41,981 bases of DNA from Sergeia podlipaevii (lineage: Eukaryota; Euglenozoa; Kinetoplastea; Trypanosomatida; Trypanosomatidae): assembly GCA_030849805.1 (NCBI GenBank), contig JASANZ010002072.1:1-41981 (forward strand), read 5' to 3'. Shown here piece after piece: positions 19,030 to 27,803 of this stretch; positions within the stretch are counted from its first letter, which is position 1, and every line of letters begins with the position of its first letter. The translations under genes and the position numbers were made by a program. The notes beneath the pieces are model-generated. The model was given only the letters and a program-made list of their open reading frames with translations. It was not told the DNA's origin and did not search any database.

Positions 19030-19505
19030 GGCTAAAACACGTCTCCCGTAGACTAGTGCACTATTGCTAATGACAGAAAAGAAAAAAAAGTAGTGTTCAG
19101 AGGCTTCTATGCAAAAAAAAAAAAAATGGAAAGTAAACTGAAACTCACACCTAGAGAACAAACAAATGTAGCTCACGCAAAAGGTGCAGCAGAAGTGCTG
19201 CAGTAGCCAACAACGCAGAAGATGCGATCAGAATGAACAATAATGACATCAGCATGCAGAGTATTCAGGAATCAATTTTTTTTTTTTATAGCGATGGTAA
19301 AGTAAATAAAACAGAAATCAAAAATAATGACAAAAAAAAGACAAATGCAACCGTACAACTGAAGGCTCTGCGTCATGAACAAACAAATAAGCACATTGTC
19401 CATGTAAGTGCTCACGCGCATCTATGGTTAATGATGGTGTTCTATAGAAACATTTGCCTTCTTCGTGGCAATACGTTATCTTTATATGAAGAGAAGATCT
19501 TCTTT
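19030..19505. other. Intergenic region, no gene seen
   Basis: About 475 bases. The coding strand carries T/C tracts (complement of 19074-19092 and 19113-19126) with AGs at the complement of 19107-19108 and in 19050-19075, giving probable acceptors for the 318-aa gene. The remainder is A-rich on the plus strand and is the likely 3' UTR of the CEP131-like gene. Confidence 0.5.
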
Positions 19506-21437
19506 CTATAGAAGAGTGCGGTGGCGTTGTAGCTCTTGATCGCGCACTTGTATGGCTTCCTGTAGAGCTAGCAACTGATCGCTCTGTGTTTGGATCGTGT
19601 TTTCCTTGCGCGTGAGAGCAATAAGCACACGCTCATTGATCTGGCTAAGCTCAACGTGATGCTTCTGCTCAATAGCCTTGAGTTCAACATCGTGATTGCT
19701 CTTGAGTACTTCCATCTCGCGCATGATTGTCTCTATGCGTTGCTGCGTCGCGCACATCTCCTTCGCATGTGTGGCCTCCACCTCGTTGAGCTTCTTGTGC
19801 CACTCGTTATCCAAAATAGTCAATTTTGCTTCGTATTGCGACCTGATGCGATCTTCAATAGACTGTACTCGTTTCTCTGCAAGCTCCGTCACATCACGCA
19901 TGCGCTCCAGCTCCTCCTCCCTCTTCTTTGTAGCCCCCTGTGACATTGTCAGCTGCTCTCGCGTTAAGTCTACCTCTACCGTCAATCGCTCTCTATCCCG
20001 CATGAGTTGTGCGTACCTCTCTCGCAGCAACCCATCACTTCCTCGTGCAGCCGTGAGTGCCTTCAGGTGCTCCTCCTCTAGCCTCTGCACCACTTTTGTG
20101 ATGGCGGTGTCACGCTCCAGCTCACATTTGCGCCGTAATTCATCTTCCTTCTGCTTGAGATGCTCAGTATTGCGTTCAAAGGTTTCTCTCTCACGCTGCG
20201 CGAACTCGAGCATTAGCTTGTCCTTGAGATTACTAAGCATTTCGTTCGACTGCCCAGTGATACGTGCAACCTCAGTCGTAACTGCCTCGTGAAACTGAGC
20301 TTGCTCCGTCGTCTGGGCACTCTGCAAGCGTAGCACTTCCTTGCCAAGTCTATCAATCTCGCGCTGCAGAGTTCTCTTTTGGTCTTCAAAACTGTGCTCC
20401 ATCTGCTCTCGCTTCACGAATTCGCTACGACGATCCTCCTCTAGCAGCCGCCGCACGCGCTCTGTTTCTTCGCGGAGTCGCTCCTGGAAGCACTGCTGCT
20501 CCCTCATCAGAGTAGCCTGGGCTTCGCGCTGCAGACGAGACTTGAGCTCCTCAACTGATGCATCCTTGGCAGCAATTGCCTCGTCGCGAGAGCGGAGCTC
20601 ATTCTCATATTCCTCACGCATCCGCGCTTTCTCCGCCTTGTGCCGGTTCAGAAGCAGCACGATGTCAGGTTCTAGAGACTGCAATGTGGTCTCCTTGATC
20701 CGTTTCGCTTCCACAATCTTCCACTTTTCCCGTGCTGTCTTCTCTTGCGCTTGCCACTTGCCCTTCAAAGAGGCAATCGCAGCCGCATTGGCAGACTCAA
20801 GACGGCTCCTGTCTGCTTCCCTTTGTGTCATCTCACGCCGTAGCTGAGTAGAAAGAGACTCTACACTGTGAGTCAAGGTCTCTCTCTCTGCTGCAAGCTT
20901 GTCGGTTTGCTCCTGTGCCTTCTTCTTGTTCTTGGATAACTCCCGTCGCAGCTCATCAAGCTCACTCGCGACGCATGCCCTCGCTTCCTCCTTGCGGCGC
21001 TGATCATGAACAAGCCACTCCTCAAGCCGTGCACGGAGCTGTTCATTATCGCGCTGTAAATCGTCATTCACAAACTGCAAAGCCTCTATTTTTTTCTTGA
21101 TTCCCAAGTAAGTGTGCTGGGCTGTCTCAAGGCCGCAATTGAGCCAGGCAGTTGAAGCGGCTGCAGAGGGTAGCTGCTGGCTACGGTCTTCGGCCACAGA
21201 AGAGGGTAATGAGCCTGTTACCTGCTGCAGAGCGGAAGCAGTCAGAGGGAGACTATTAGTGGTGGCACCTGGAGGACTATCACTACTACGCAGCTGATAG
21301 TGAGAGAGCGGATGGTGGTGAGAAACGGCCGCATCATCGAGATAAGAGAGTATGTTGGCCACCTTGGCCTCGTTGATTTCACGAATATCAGAGCAGCTGC
21401 TGCGGGCAGCACCTCCGCTGCTGTAAAGCGCCTGCAT
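19506..21437 (-). CDS. CEP131/AZI1-like coiled-coil protein (centriole/basal body)
   Basis: 643 aa, ATG at 21435-21437. After a Ser-rich N-terminus (about 1-105) the rest is almost continuous coiled coil. Three patches match what I know of animal CEP131/AZI1: RIKETTLQSLEPDIVLLLNR at about 246-265 (family pattern [K/R]IK..T..GLEP.I..L..[K/R]H), a V.RLEEEH..A block with L..RY..L further on, and INERVLIALTRKE near the C-terminus (family pattern V..AL.RKE). The order is the same as in CEP131. The human protein is longer, about 1080 aa, with an IQ motif in the N-terminal half; that part is missing or diverged here. CEP131 acts at centriolar satellites/transition zone in cilium assembly, so a basal-body or flagellar role is expected (family inference). 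Confidence 0.75.
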   Translation of the reverse strand: MQALYSSGGAARSSCSDIREINEAKVANILSYLDDAAVSHHHPLSHYQLRSSDSPPGATTNSLPLTASALQQVTGSLPSSVAEDRSQQLPSAAASTAWLNCGLETAQHTYLGIKKKIEALQFVNDDLQRDNEQLRARLEEWLVHDQRRKEEARACVASELDELRRELSKNKKKAQEQTDKLAAERETLTHSVESLSTQLRREMTQREADRSRLESANAAAIASLKGKWQAQEKTAREKWKIVEAKRIKETTLQSLEPDIVLLLNRHKAEKARMREEYENELRSRDEAIAAKDASVEELKSRLQREAQATLMREQQCFQERLREETERVRRLLEEDRRSEFVKREQMEHSFEDQKRTLQREIDRLGKEVLRLQSAQTTEQAQFHEAVTTEVARITGQSNEMLSNLKDKLMLEFAQRERETFERNTEHLKQKEDELRRKCELERDTAITKVVQRLEEEHLKALTAARGSDGLLRERYAQLMRDRERLTVEVDLTREQLTMSQGATKKREEELERMRDVTELAEKRVQSIEDRIRSQYEAKLTILDNEWHKKLNEVEATHAKEMCATQQRIETIMREMEVLKSNHDVELKAIEQKHHVELSQINERVLIALTRKENTIQTQSDQLLALQEAIQVRDQELQRHRTLL

Positions 21438-21752
21438 CCACTATGTTTGCACGAAAGATGTGTGTGTATGTTTAGCCTTTAAAAGCACTGAGGATGTACA
21501 AAACAAAAAGTGCTATCTTCAAAGGGGTGTCCGAAGGAGAAAACGATTCTCCGTTAGGCAAGCACGTCACCGTTAAAAAAAAAAAGGAAACTTTTGCTTA
21601 CGCAGAAAAGAAAAAAAAATGAAAGGAGAGAAAAGGATATACATTTGCAACTTGAATGCATGATAACAGAGCAGTGCATAGCAATACATCACTACCATAT
21701 ATGTATGGAGGGGAGCGTTATGAAGCAGCATAGCATAAGCTTAGAATACAAT
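21438..21752. other. Intergenic region with splice signal for the CEP131-like gene
   Basis: About 315 bases. The minus strand holds a pyrimidine tract (complement of 21575-21590, mostly T) followed by an AG at the complement of 21549-21550, predicting a 5' UTR of about 111 nt. A second C/T-rich stretch at 21601-21635 lies further upstream. No gene is supported. Confidence 0.5.
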
Positions 21753-24236
21753 TTACTGCCCGGTAGACATATGTGGCATCACGTGCTTCACATCAGAAAC
21801 GCTGCACAAATGCCGCAACGTTGGTCGTCCATGTGGGCAGTTCCAGGGCTGTTCAAGCTCCCCGAGGCGCGCCACCACCGAACGCATCGTTTTATCAGGA
21901 AGGGCAGTGCCAATCATGATGCTGCTGCGGCATGCCTTTGTTGCCATCGAGTGCCACACAGCCCTCAGCGGCTTTACGATGCTGCCATAGCGCACAATCT
22001 GCTGTAGAAGCTCCATTATGTCTGCCGCATTCACGACATCATACGGCAACACGGGGAGAGTGAGCACGAGCAACTTCGTAGGATCATCCCCGCGCTTAAA
22101 CTTAAAGCCGTGCTGCTGAAGCTCCTCAGCGTGCTCCATGGCAAGATCCACCTCGCTTGCATCCATCGTGACCGATACAGCTGCCACAAGTGGCTGCGGC
22201 TTGGCGACATATGAATGCATGAGACGCTCATAGTTGTACTTTTCATCCGCTGCGTGTTGGTCAATGACAAATGCATCGTCACCGAGAGTGGCAATAATAA
22301 AGCCGTGGTTAAACTGACCGAGAATGCGCATCTGCTGAAAGGAATCCTTTCGAAAATACGAGTTGAGCTCATTTTCCGTTTGTTCAACCAAATTAGAAAA
22401 CGCCCTCCTTGCCTTCTTTTCATTTTCTTTCTTTCCCTTGAAGGCACTATCACTGTTACTGTTGCCATCATCGCCGCCCAGCCTGCGTCTCAACCTGACT
22501 GGCAGCAGCAGTTCTTCCCGAACGAGATCATCAATGGCGGGAAACGCGCAGCGGGTCTGCTGGCCATCTTCACGGTGTCTGTTACCTTGGTCGGTAAGAA
22601 TCACCACTTCCTCCCCAGCGATTTTTTCACAGCAACAAGAAGGCTGCTGGATTATCAAGGTTTCTTCTTCACCCTCCCCCCGCCGGCGCTTTCCATAAGC
22701 CTCCGAATCTACCGCCTCTTTAGGTCCTTGCTGGAGCCGATCTTCTGCGTCAGAGTTGTCTTCGTCGATGTCACTAGCACTGTTTGAGCTTAGCATAAGC
22801 GATTGAATTTGATCTACCTCAGCCACTTCCGCAGCGGCACCGGCCTCGTCGTCCTCGCTGCTGTAAATAGTGAGACCGAGCCTTGATGGCTCCAACTTCT
22901 GTCCCTCCAGCTCTTCCAGTTTCTCAGCTAACCGGTTACTAGGCCGAAATGAATACTGAGTAAAAGAAGAAGCTGAAACCGGCTTCAGGGTACTCTTCAT
23001 CGCCGCTGTTTGCTGCGCGTCCGCAGCACGAAGCTGGCTGGAGCGTGCCTGCCGGTCCACCTCAATGCTCTCAGATGAGGAAGTGAACTCCTTCAGTGCC
23101 AAGCGATACACCTCATCCGTAATGGACTCCTCCTTGGTAAGGAGTACTTTGCGCTTATTGGGAGTTAGGTTGACGTCGTAGTCCACCTGGTTGTTTGTAG
23201 TAATCTGCAAAAAAAAAGCCACGGAGAGCCGCTGTGAGGCATTAGGAAGGCACTGCGTAAAGGCCTCATTGATTGCCTTGCTGACACGTGGCAAGTCCAC
23301 TAGCCGCCCATCGAGCGCGAGTACCTGGTGATCATTGCTAAGCCTTCCGCCTCCACCCACTTTAGACACAAAACCAGTTACCTCACCAAACGAACAAGAC
23401 CACCTCACGCTACTCATGTTGCTTACACACACACCACCATATGCATCCGTGAACGCCCGCATAAGATCACCAGACCCGCTCAGGGACACCAGTGTCACCT
23501 GGGCTGCGTTAAGGACCTCCTGATGCGTTAGAATAAGTCGTAAACGTGGGTGCGAAACGGCATATTGCTTGACCATGGCCACTGCTCGGGACAGCTGCTT
23601 ACGGCGGTTCTTTGTATAGTCCTTTAGTCGCACGGGGAAGTGTAAGAAGAGATTCATCGCGGTGACTGTTGTGCCAACAGACTGCCGTGTCCGGCATACA
23701 CTAAGCTCGTTTGTGTGCATGTCGCGGTTGTACGCAATGTATACAGTGTGTGGTGCAGTAGTGGTGTTCATGGTTTCAACGATCACATCGCTCATGTGTG
23801 CGAGTGAGTGCAACGCCTCACCTCTAAACCCCAGCGAAGAGGTAGATGAAACAAAATTAGATGCATCAACAGGCGTCTCATCGCCACTTCTTTTCTGTGA
23901 CACTGGAGGCTCCCCAAAGCCTCCGTCATGGTTTCCTTCCGCGCTGTCTTTCTGGCGCTTTGTGGTAGCTCTACTTACCAGCAAGGGCGTTACGGCACCG
24001 GCTGCTAGTGTGCCGGTCTCGAGATCAATTATGCCTGGTGTGGGGATGCCAGCTCCATCGTCCTCGACAACAATTTTGTCTAGGCCAAATCCAAGTAGGC
24101 GTACTGAAACCACCTGAGCGCCAGCATCAAGAGAGTTTTCCAACAGCTCCTTGATGACACTTGCAAGGTCTGTGATGACTTGCCCTGCGCTAATCTTTCG
24201 TGCACTAGCTTGATCAAGACGGGTAATTCCACTCAT
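21753..24236 (-). CDS. PMS1: DNA mismatch repair protein PMS1 (MutL homologue, PMS2-type endonuclease)
   Basis: 827 aa starting MSGITRLDQASARKISAGQV (ATG at 24234-24236; two upstream codons are open only from GTG). The N-terminal GHKL ATPase is complete. It has KELLENSLDAGA (Glu30, Asn34, magnesium/ATP contacts), VEDDGAGI, the LGFRGEALHSLAHM motif and the DYDVNLTPNKRKVLL transducer motif. A long acidic/Ser-rich linker separates it from the C-terminal endonuclease/dimerisation domain, which has LGQFNHGFI, the metal-binding DQHAADEKYNYE (DQHA(X)2E(X)4E, from about residue 659), ACRSSI (about 768) and CPHGRPT (about 801). All are diagnostic of PMS2/yeast Pms1 rather than MLH1. It is expected to pair with MLH1 (MutL-alpha) in the nucleus and nick the error-bearing strand. 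All key residues look intact. Confidence 0.96.
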   Translation of the reverse strand: MSGITRLDQASARKISAGQVITDLASVIKELLENSLDAGAQVVSVRLLGFGLDKIVVEDDGAGIPTPGIIDLETGTLAAGAVTPLLVSRATTKRQKDSAEGNHDGGFGEPPVSQKRSGDETPVDASNFVSSTSSLGFRGEALHSLAHMSDVIVETMNTTTAPHTVYIAYNRDMHTNELSVCRTRQSVGTTVTAMNLFLHFPVRLKDYTKNRRKQLSRAVAMVKQYAVSHPRLRLILTHQEVLNAAQVTLVSLSGSGDLMRAFTDAYGGVCVSNMSSVRWSCSFGEVTGFVSKVGGGGRLSNDHQVLALDGRLVDLPRVSKAINEAFTQCLPNASQRLSVAFFLQITTNNQVDYDVNLTPNKRKVLLTKEESITDEVYRLALKEFTSSSESIEVDRQARSSQLRAADAQQTAAMKSTLKPVSASSFTQYSFRPSNRLAEKLEELEGQKLEPSRLGLTIYSSEDDEAGAAAEVAEVDQIQSLMLSSNSASDIDEDNSDAEDRLQQGPKEAVDSEAYGKRRRGEGEEETLIIQQPSCCCEKIAGEEVVILTDQGNRHREDGQQTRCAFPAIDDLVREELLLPVRLRRRLGGDDGNSNSDSAFKGKKENEKKARRAFSNLVEQTENELNSYFRKDSFQQMRILGQFNHGFIIATLGDDAFVIDQHAADEKYNYERLMHSYVAKPQPLVAAVSVTMDASEVDLAMEHAEELQQHGFKFKRGDDPTKLLVLTLPVLPYDVVNAADIMELLQQIVRYGSIVKPLRAVWHSMATKACRSSIMIGTALPDKTMRSVVARLGELEQPWNCPHGRPTLRHLCSVSDVKHVMPHMSTGQ

Positions 24237-24702
24237 TTGCACGGGTATACACCCGTGCTTGTATGCTGAGCCTGGTTCTTAAATCCAAATCGAGTATACC
24301 TATCTCTGCAATGCAGACAGAGTGCTCTATGGGATAATATTCTATTTTAAAAAGACAAAATGGGTATAAAAGAAACTTAAGAGTAAAAGAAGAAAGGACT
24401 TCTTTTCGTCCTTCAGGATACTTGTTAGAAAGAAAGAAGGAAAGAAAAGGGAGAAAAAGGTGAGAAGAGGAGAAAGAAAAACGTAAATGCGCAAGTATGC
24501 ATTATGGCACTCTTCCGAGGAACTCACCTCCCATGCATCTACAGCCGCATCTTGATGGCTTTCCCGAGCTAAACGGGAAAACGTTGGGCACATAGATATG
24601 GCAATAAAAATGCTCATATAGCATTACTTAGGTATGATTATTTATTGAAAGATAAAAATAAAGAAAATAGTGTTTCCATTAGCGCACATATCACATACAC
24701 GC
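24237..24702. other. Intergenic region between PMS1 and RPL26
   Basis: About 465 bases. A short minus-strand frame of 91 codons at 24342-24617 is read through the pyrimidine tract and is not considered a gene. The region should hold the RPL26 3' UTR (A/T-rich 24600-24702) and the PMS1 acceptor described separately. Confidence 0.55.
24421..24481 (-). promoter_or_regulatory. Predicted trans-splice signal of PMS1
   Basis: A 50-nt, nearly pure pyrimidine stretch on the minus strand (complement of 24429-24481) ends in CTAACAAG, whose AG is the complement of 24421-24422. The implied 5' UTR is about 184 nt. CTAAC just before the AG also resembles a branch-point-like element. Confidence 0.55.
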
Positions 24703-25134
24703 TTAATCCATTTGCTGCATGGCCTTGTCAGCGGCGGTCACCTTACCCTTGGCCTTGTCACTCTTGGTGGAGCGGTCCTTGCGCTCAAGGATGGCCTTGC
24801 GGTGGTGGGTGAGCTTCAGCTTGGTGATCTCGACGTTGGAGGCGTTGATGCCGACAGGGACGGTGGTACCGTTGGCCTTCTCGCGGTTGACCTTGTCGAT
24901 GTGAATGACCCACTTGAGGCGGTAGCAAGTGGTGACCTTACCCTCGCGACCCTTGAAGGTGCCGCGCTTGACGACGACCTCGTCGTCCTTGCGCACGGGC
25001 ATGGCGCGGACGTTGTACTTGGCGCGCAGCTCCTTGGAGAGAGGAGCGCTCATGATGATGCGGCGCACATGGCTGGGTGCCTGGAAGTGAGCACGGCGGG
25101 CCTTACGGCGGGAACCACACTTGATGCTGGCCAT
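24703..25134 (-). CDS. RPL26: 60S ribosomal protein L26 (uL24)
   Basis: 143 aa starting [20 protein letters not shown] (ATG at 25132-25134), the usual length for trypanosomatid L26. The basic N-terminus with RRKARRAHF and [17 protein letters not shown] is followed by the KOW motif region ([18 protein letters not shown]) and the L26 extension with [13 protein letters not shown], ending in a Lys-rich tail. It binds 28S-type rRNA near the polypeptide exit tunnel. Third positions are almost all G or C (runs of AAG, CGC, GTC, CTC, ACC), much more biased than neighbouring genes, as expected for a highly expressed gene without dedicated promoter. Its splice signal lies only 17 nt upstream. The antisense strand is open over the same interval purely because of this codon bias. 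Confidence 0.97.
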   Translation of the reverse strand: MASIKCGSRRKARRAHFQAPSHVRRIIMSAPLSKELRAKYNVRAMPVRKDDEVVVKRGTFKGREGKVTTCYRLKWVIHIDKVNREKANGTTVPVGINASNVEITKLKLTHHRKAILERKDRSTKSDKAKGKVTAADKAMQQMD

Positions 25135-25150
25135 GGTTTCTAGAAACACA

Positions 25151-25205
25151 CTTGACAAAAAAAAAAGGGAAACAAAGAAGAAAAATGAAAGATAAAGAAA
25201 AAGGA
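25151..25205 (-). promoter_or_regulatory. Predicted trans-splice signal of RPL26
   Basis: The minus strand over 25156-25205 is a long T/C tract ending in TTTTTTTGTCAAG; the AG is the complement of 25151-25152. This gives a 16-nt 5' UTR before the ATG at 25134 and excludes the 8 extra upstream codons that are open in frame. Confidence 0.6.
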
Positions 25206-25402
25206 TGGATAAATCACAGTAGCAAATTTAAATTTGTATTAATGTCGAATTCATATATAGAAAGCGCTTTTGAAAATTTATCTAAGGAAAAAAAGAATCT
25301 ATAGTGTATGCGCAAAAAGAGAGGAAATCAATGTAGTGTCACAAGTGCAGCACATACAAAAAGAAAGCAACTTCCGATGTGTGAAAGAAGAAAAATAATC
25401 TA

Positions 25403-25414
25403 ATATATATATAT
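25403..25414. repeat. (AT)6 microsatellite
   Basis: Six AT units in the 3' flank of the four-helix membrane protein gene. Confidence 0.85.
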
Positions 25415-25432
25415 GGACAGATATGCAGGGCG

Positions 25433-26248
25433 CTAGATGCGCCGCACAACTTTGTCCACTTTAGGTGAGCGCTGGTTGGCAGTGCTGCGCTGTTGGCTTG
25501 CTATTGGCGTATAATTGTACTGATTCGGGTAGTCATCATAGTAGTAGCGACTAGCTGAAGGGCCATATTCGTCAGTAGGATACTGTACTCCAGTTCCTGG
25601 CTCTACATCAAATTGCGATGGGTAGTCTATATCATAGTACCCTCCACTACCTCTTCCTCCTGCCTCCGCACCAATAGCATTGTCGGTACGAGAAGGCGGA
25701 GTGCCAGCAAGCTGATTTCCCGGCGCCGCCGATGCTGGGAAAAACCGTGGGTACCCACTTGCGGATAATGAACGGATTTTTATCACCCTGGCCAAGAAAA
25801 AGGTCCACACACGCACAGCCGAGTAAAAAATAGAGATGACTGTGAGAACAAAGGTGAATGCCTGCAATCCGTTTTTGAGGCCCACATTCCACACAATCCA
25901 AACCTGAAGAATAAAGAGTGGTACCTCGGAAAGAACTAGATTCATCCCCATACCATATATACGTCGCCGCTTCGCCACCTCCTCAGGTTCAGGAAAACGC
26001 CACGCCCACATATAAAAGAGAGAAGACCCAAACAAGAAATTGAGGCACGATATGATTGTAAATGCAAGATAAGCATCAATCAGCTTGCCATTTAAAACGC
26101 CATATTGGTCACGTACCCAGTAAAGCAGCAATGCTGCACAAAAAAGTGTTTGAAGAAAATGCAGAATCATCGTCAGAAGCGTTACAAGGCGATTGAAGCC
26201 ACCAATACGCTCGATCAAACTAAAGTAAGCCCTCTTGGTCGCTCGCAT
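25433..26248 (-). CDS. Four-helix integral membrane protein with Tyr-rich cytosolic tail
   Basis: 271 aa from the ATG at 26246-26248 (MRATKRAYFSLIERIGGF); 11 more codons are open only from a TTG. Four hydrophobic helices are visible: around LLTMILHFLQTLFCAALLLY, AYLAFTIISCLNFLFGSSLF, LSEVPLFILQVWIVWNVGL and FVLTVISIFYSAVRVWTFFL. A Gly/Pro/Tyr/Asp-rich tail follows (about residues 180-271, with YYDIDYP and RYYYDDYPNQYNY). The E-x-P-x-x-x-LQ pattern in helix three, followed by a Ser-containing helix, faintly resembles XK-related scramblases. The match is too weak for a call. No signal peptide is seen. The gene is 298 bp upstream of RPL26 in the same transcription unit. Function is unknown. Confidence 0.75.
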   Translation of the reverse strand: MRATKRAYFSLIERIGGFNRLVTLLTMILHFLQTLFCAALLLYWVRDQYGVLNGKLIDAYLAFTIISCLNFLFGSSLFYMWAWRFPEPEEVAKRRRIYGMGMNLVLSEVPLFILQVWIVWNVGLKNGLQAFTFVLTVISIFYSAVRVWTFFLARVIKIRSLSASGYPRFFPASAAPGNQLAGTPPSRTDNAIGAEAGGRGSGGYYDIDYPSQFDVEPGTGVQYPTDEYGPSASRYYYDDYPNQYNYTPIASQQRSTANQRSPKVDKVVRRI

Positions 26249-26639
26249 TTTCGTATCAGCAATCCAGTGAACAGGAGGCAAAAAAAAAAATGGGAAAAAA
26301 ACAAACGAATATTGCTACACTGCTTCGGCAAAAAGAAGAGCTCAACGGTTTTACTCTTCTCTTGTTTTCTAATGGGTGAAAAACAGAGAAAAATAAAAAT
26401 CCAGTCCTTATCTATTTGCAGTGTATCTATACTATTGGTGAAAGCTGTATATGGTGTAAACAAAAAAAGAGGGAGATGTGTAGCGTAAAACGCTTTTCAT
26501 TTTGTTTCAAGTGAGATAAAAGAGCAAAAGTAGACAATCCCCAGACTTCTTCAGGGGAGTAACTGAAAATTCGTTTTCCTGTTTCTGTATATGTGCGTAT
26601 GCGTTTCGGCATAATAGTTACTTCCATATTGTTGAAGTG
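26249..26639. other. Intergenic region, no gene seen
   Basis: About 390 bases. On the minus strand a T11 tract (complement of 26280-26290) lies close to the ATG of the membrane protein gene, but no AG occurs between it and the ATG. The acceptor is therefore more likely among the AGs near 26320-26345 behind the T/C tract complementary to 26380-26400. Confidence 0.45.
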
Positions 26640-27803
26640 TCAGTGAGAAGAATCCACCTTACAAGTAAGCAGTGAGGCATGCGTTTGCTCAAAAGTCTGC
26701 GCAAGGCTCGCCATTGGTGCTTCCAGTGCCTCTTTTTCTTGACGCAGGGACTCAATCTCTTTGTGAAGAGCCTCAAGTTGAACTGTCTGGCTATCTATCA
26801 CACTCGCACAGCTTTTGATGCTCTGTAAAAGGAGGCTGCGCTGACTACGCGCCTGTTCCTCATTCTTCTTTGATTCCGCAAGCAGATGCCGGAGTTCTTT
26901 CACTTTCGTTTCCATGAGGCGAATTTCCAGCGGCACTTCATACACCTGAGGATATCGCTTGTGGTGGCGCATGCGTGTTGCAGAGCTGCCAGATGTCACA
27001 CTCCGTGATGACGATTCACTTCTACCATCTCTCACCTGGCTTACTTTGTCGTTGGTGCTGTTTCTCTTTTTCATCGCAGCGCTGCTGTTGCTTCTTGAGC
27101 CGCGCGTAGCCTTATACATGCTGTTGTAAGCGGCCTGCGAGAGGGGGCTGCCATTCATATTAGACAAACGAGGCGCGAGTTGGGCTACGGCGTCCGCAGT
27201 TCCTGTTTGATTCATCAATGGAGCGCCTCGTAAATCAAAAAAGCGCAAGCAGGGAAGACGTGATAGCACGGCAATCGCATTCATGCTTTCAATTGGGTTT
27301 TGTGCCACGTTCAGTTTTGACAATTTCTGAAGTGAAAAAAGGGCGTCTAGTGTATCAATCGCATTCTGTTGCAGATTCAGCGACATCAGGGACGTCGGTA
27401 GCATATCAACACGAAGGGATGTGAGACGATTACTTGCAGCCTCTAGCGTCTCTAGCCTGGGGAGGTACTGCGTCAGCCCGCGCAGACTGGTCAATTCATT
27501 ATGCGACACATTCAGCCGCCTCAGCGCGGCAGGCAGGCTCTCTGGAGCCAACGTCGCGAGAGCGTTGTACGAAAGATCAAGTACCGACAAGTGTCTGAGA
27601 GTCTCCCCGCCAACAAAGAGATGAATCTTGTTATAAGAAAGATCTAGTTCACGAATTGTTGTCGATGCGCCTTCGCTGAACGAGGCACGGCCGTTTTCAG
27701 TGTCATTCCCTAGAGATGAAACACCTATGAGTGCTTGAGCACTGCTACTAAGTATCGACCCGTCAAACGAGAGAAGCCCTTTGTTGCTAAAGTTGAGCTC
27801 CAT
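26640..27803 (-). CDS. Leucine-rich-repeat protein with C-terminal coiled coil
   Basis: 387 aa, ATG at 27801-27803. From about residue 50 to 195 at least six LRRs of the L..L.LS.N.L type follow each other: IRELDLSYNKIHLF, LSVLDLSYNALATL, LRRLNVSHNELTSL, LETLEAASNRLTSL, LMSLNLQQNAIDTL and LSKLNVAQNPIESM. A capping repeat (LRFFDLRGAPLMNQ) follows. A Ser/Arg-rich linker leads to a coiled coil (about 295-375, IRLMETKVKELRHLLAESKK onward). LRR plus coiled coil of this size is common among flagellar/cytoskeletal proteins of trypanosomatids, such as LRRC-type axonemal factors. No unique family can be named. It is soluble, with no membrane helices, and presumably a protein-protein interaction adaptor. 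Confidence 0.85.
   Translation of the reverse strand: MELNFSNKGLLSFDGSILSSSAQALIGVSSLGNDTENGRASFSEGASTTIRELDLSYNKIHLFVGGETLRHLSVLDLSYNALATLAPESLPAALRRLNVSHNELTSLRGLTQYLPRLETLEAASNRLTSLRVDMLPTSLMSLNLQQNAIDTLDALFSLQKLSKLNVAQNPIESMNAIAVLSRLPCLRFFDLRGAPLMNQTGTADAVAQLAPRLSNMNGSPLSQAAYNSMYKATRGSRSNSSAAMKKRNSTNDKVSQVRDGRSESSSRSVTSGSSATRMRHHKRYPQVYEVPLEIRLMETKVKELRHLLAESKKNEEQARSQRSLLLQSIKSCASVIDSQTVQLEALHKEIESLRQEKEALEAPMASLAQTFEQTHASLLTCKVDSSH

Larger units (their letters stand above)
25135..25432. other. Short intergenic region between RPL26 and the four-helix membrane protein
   Basis: About 300 AT-rich bases containing the L26 acceptor and an (AT)6 repeat at 25403-25414. No gene is seen. Confidence 0.55.

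Noticed and set aside
19696..20292. Plus-strand Ser-rich 198-codon frame
   Set aside because: Shadow of the CEP131-like coiled coil on the other strand: the complement of Glu/Arg codons reads as Ser/Leu/Phe.
22215..22787. Plus-strand 190-codon frame
   Set aside because: Lies antisense to the linker of PMS1, whose ATPase and endonuclease motifs are intact on the minus strand.
24342..24617. Minus-strand 91-codon frame in the PMS1-RPL26 gap
   Set aside because: Half of it translates the pyrimidine splice tract (Phe/Leu/Ser repeats). No family features.
24670..25143. Plus-strand 157-codon frame opposite RPL26
   Set aside because: Antisense mirror of a strongly GC3-biased ribosomal gene; its Gly/Val/Leu/Asp-rich translation is what codon bias predicts. 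The real gene is on the minus strand.
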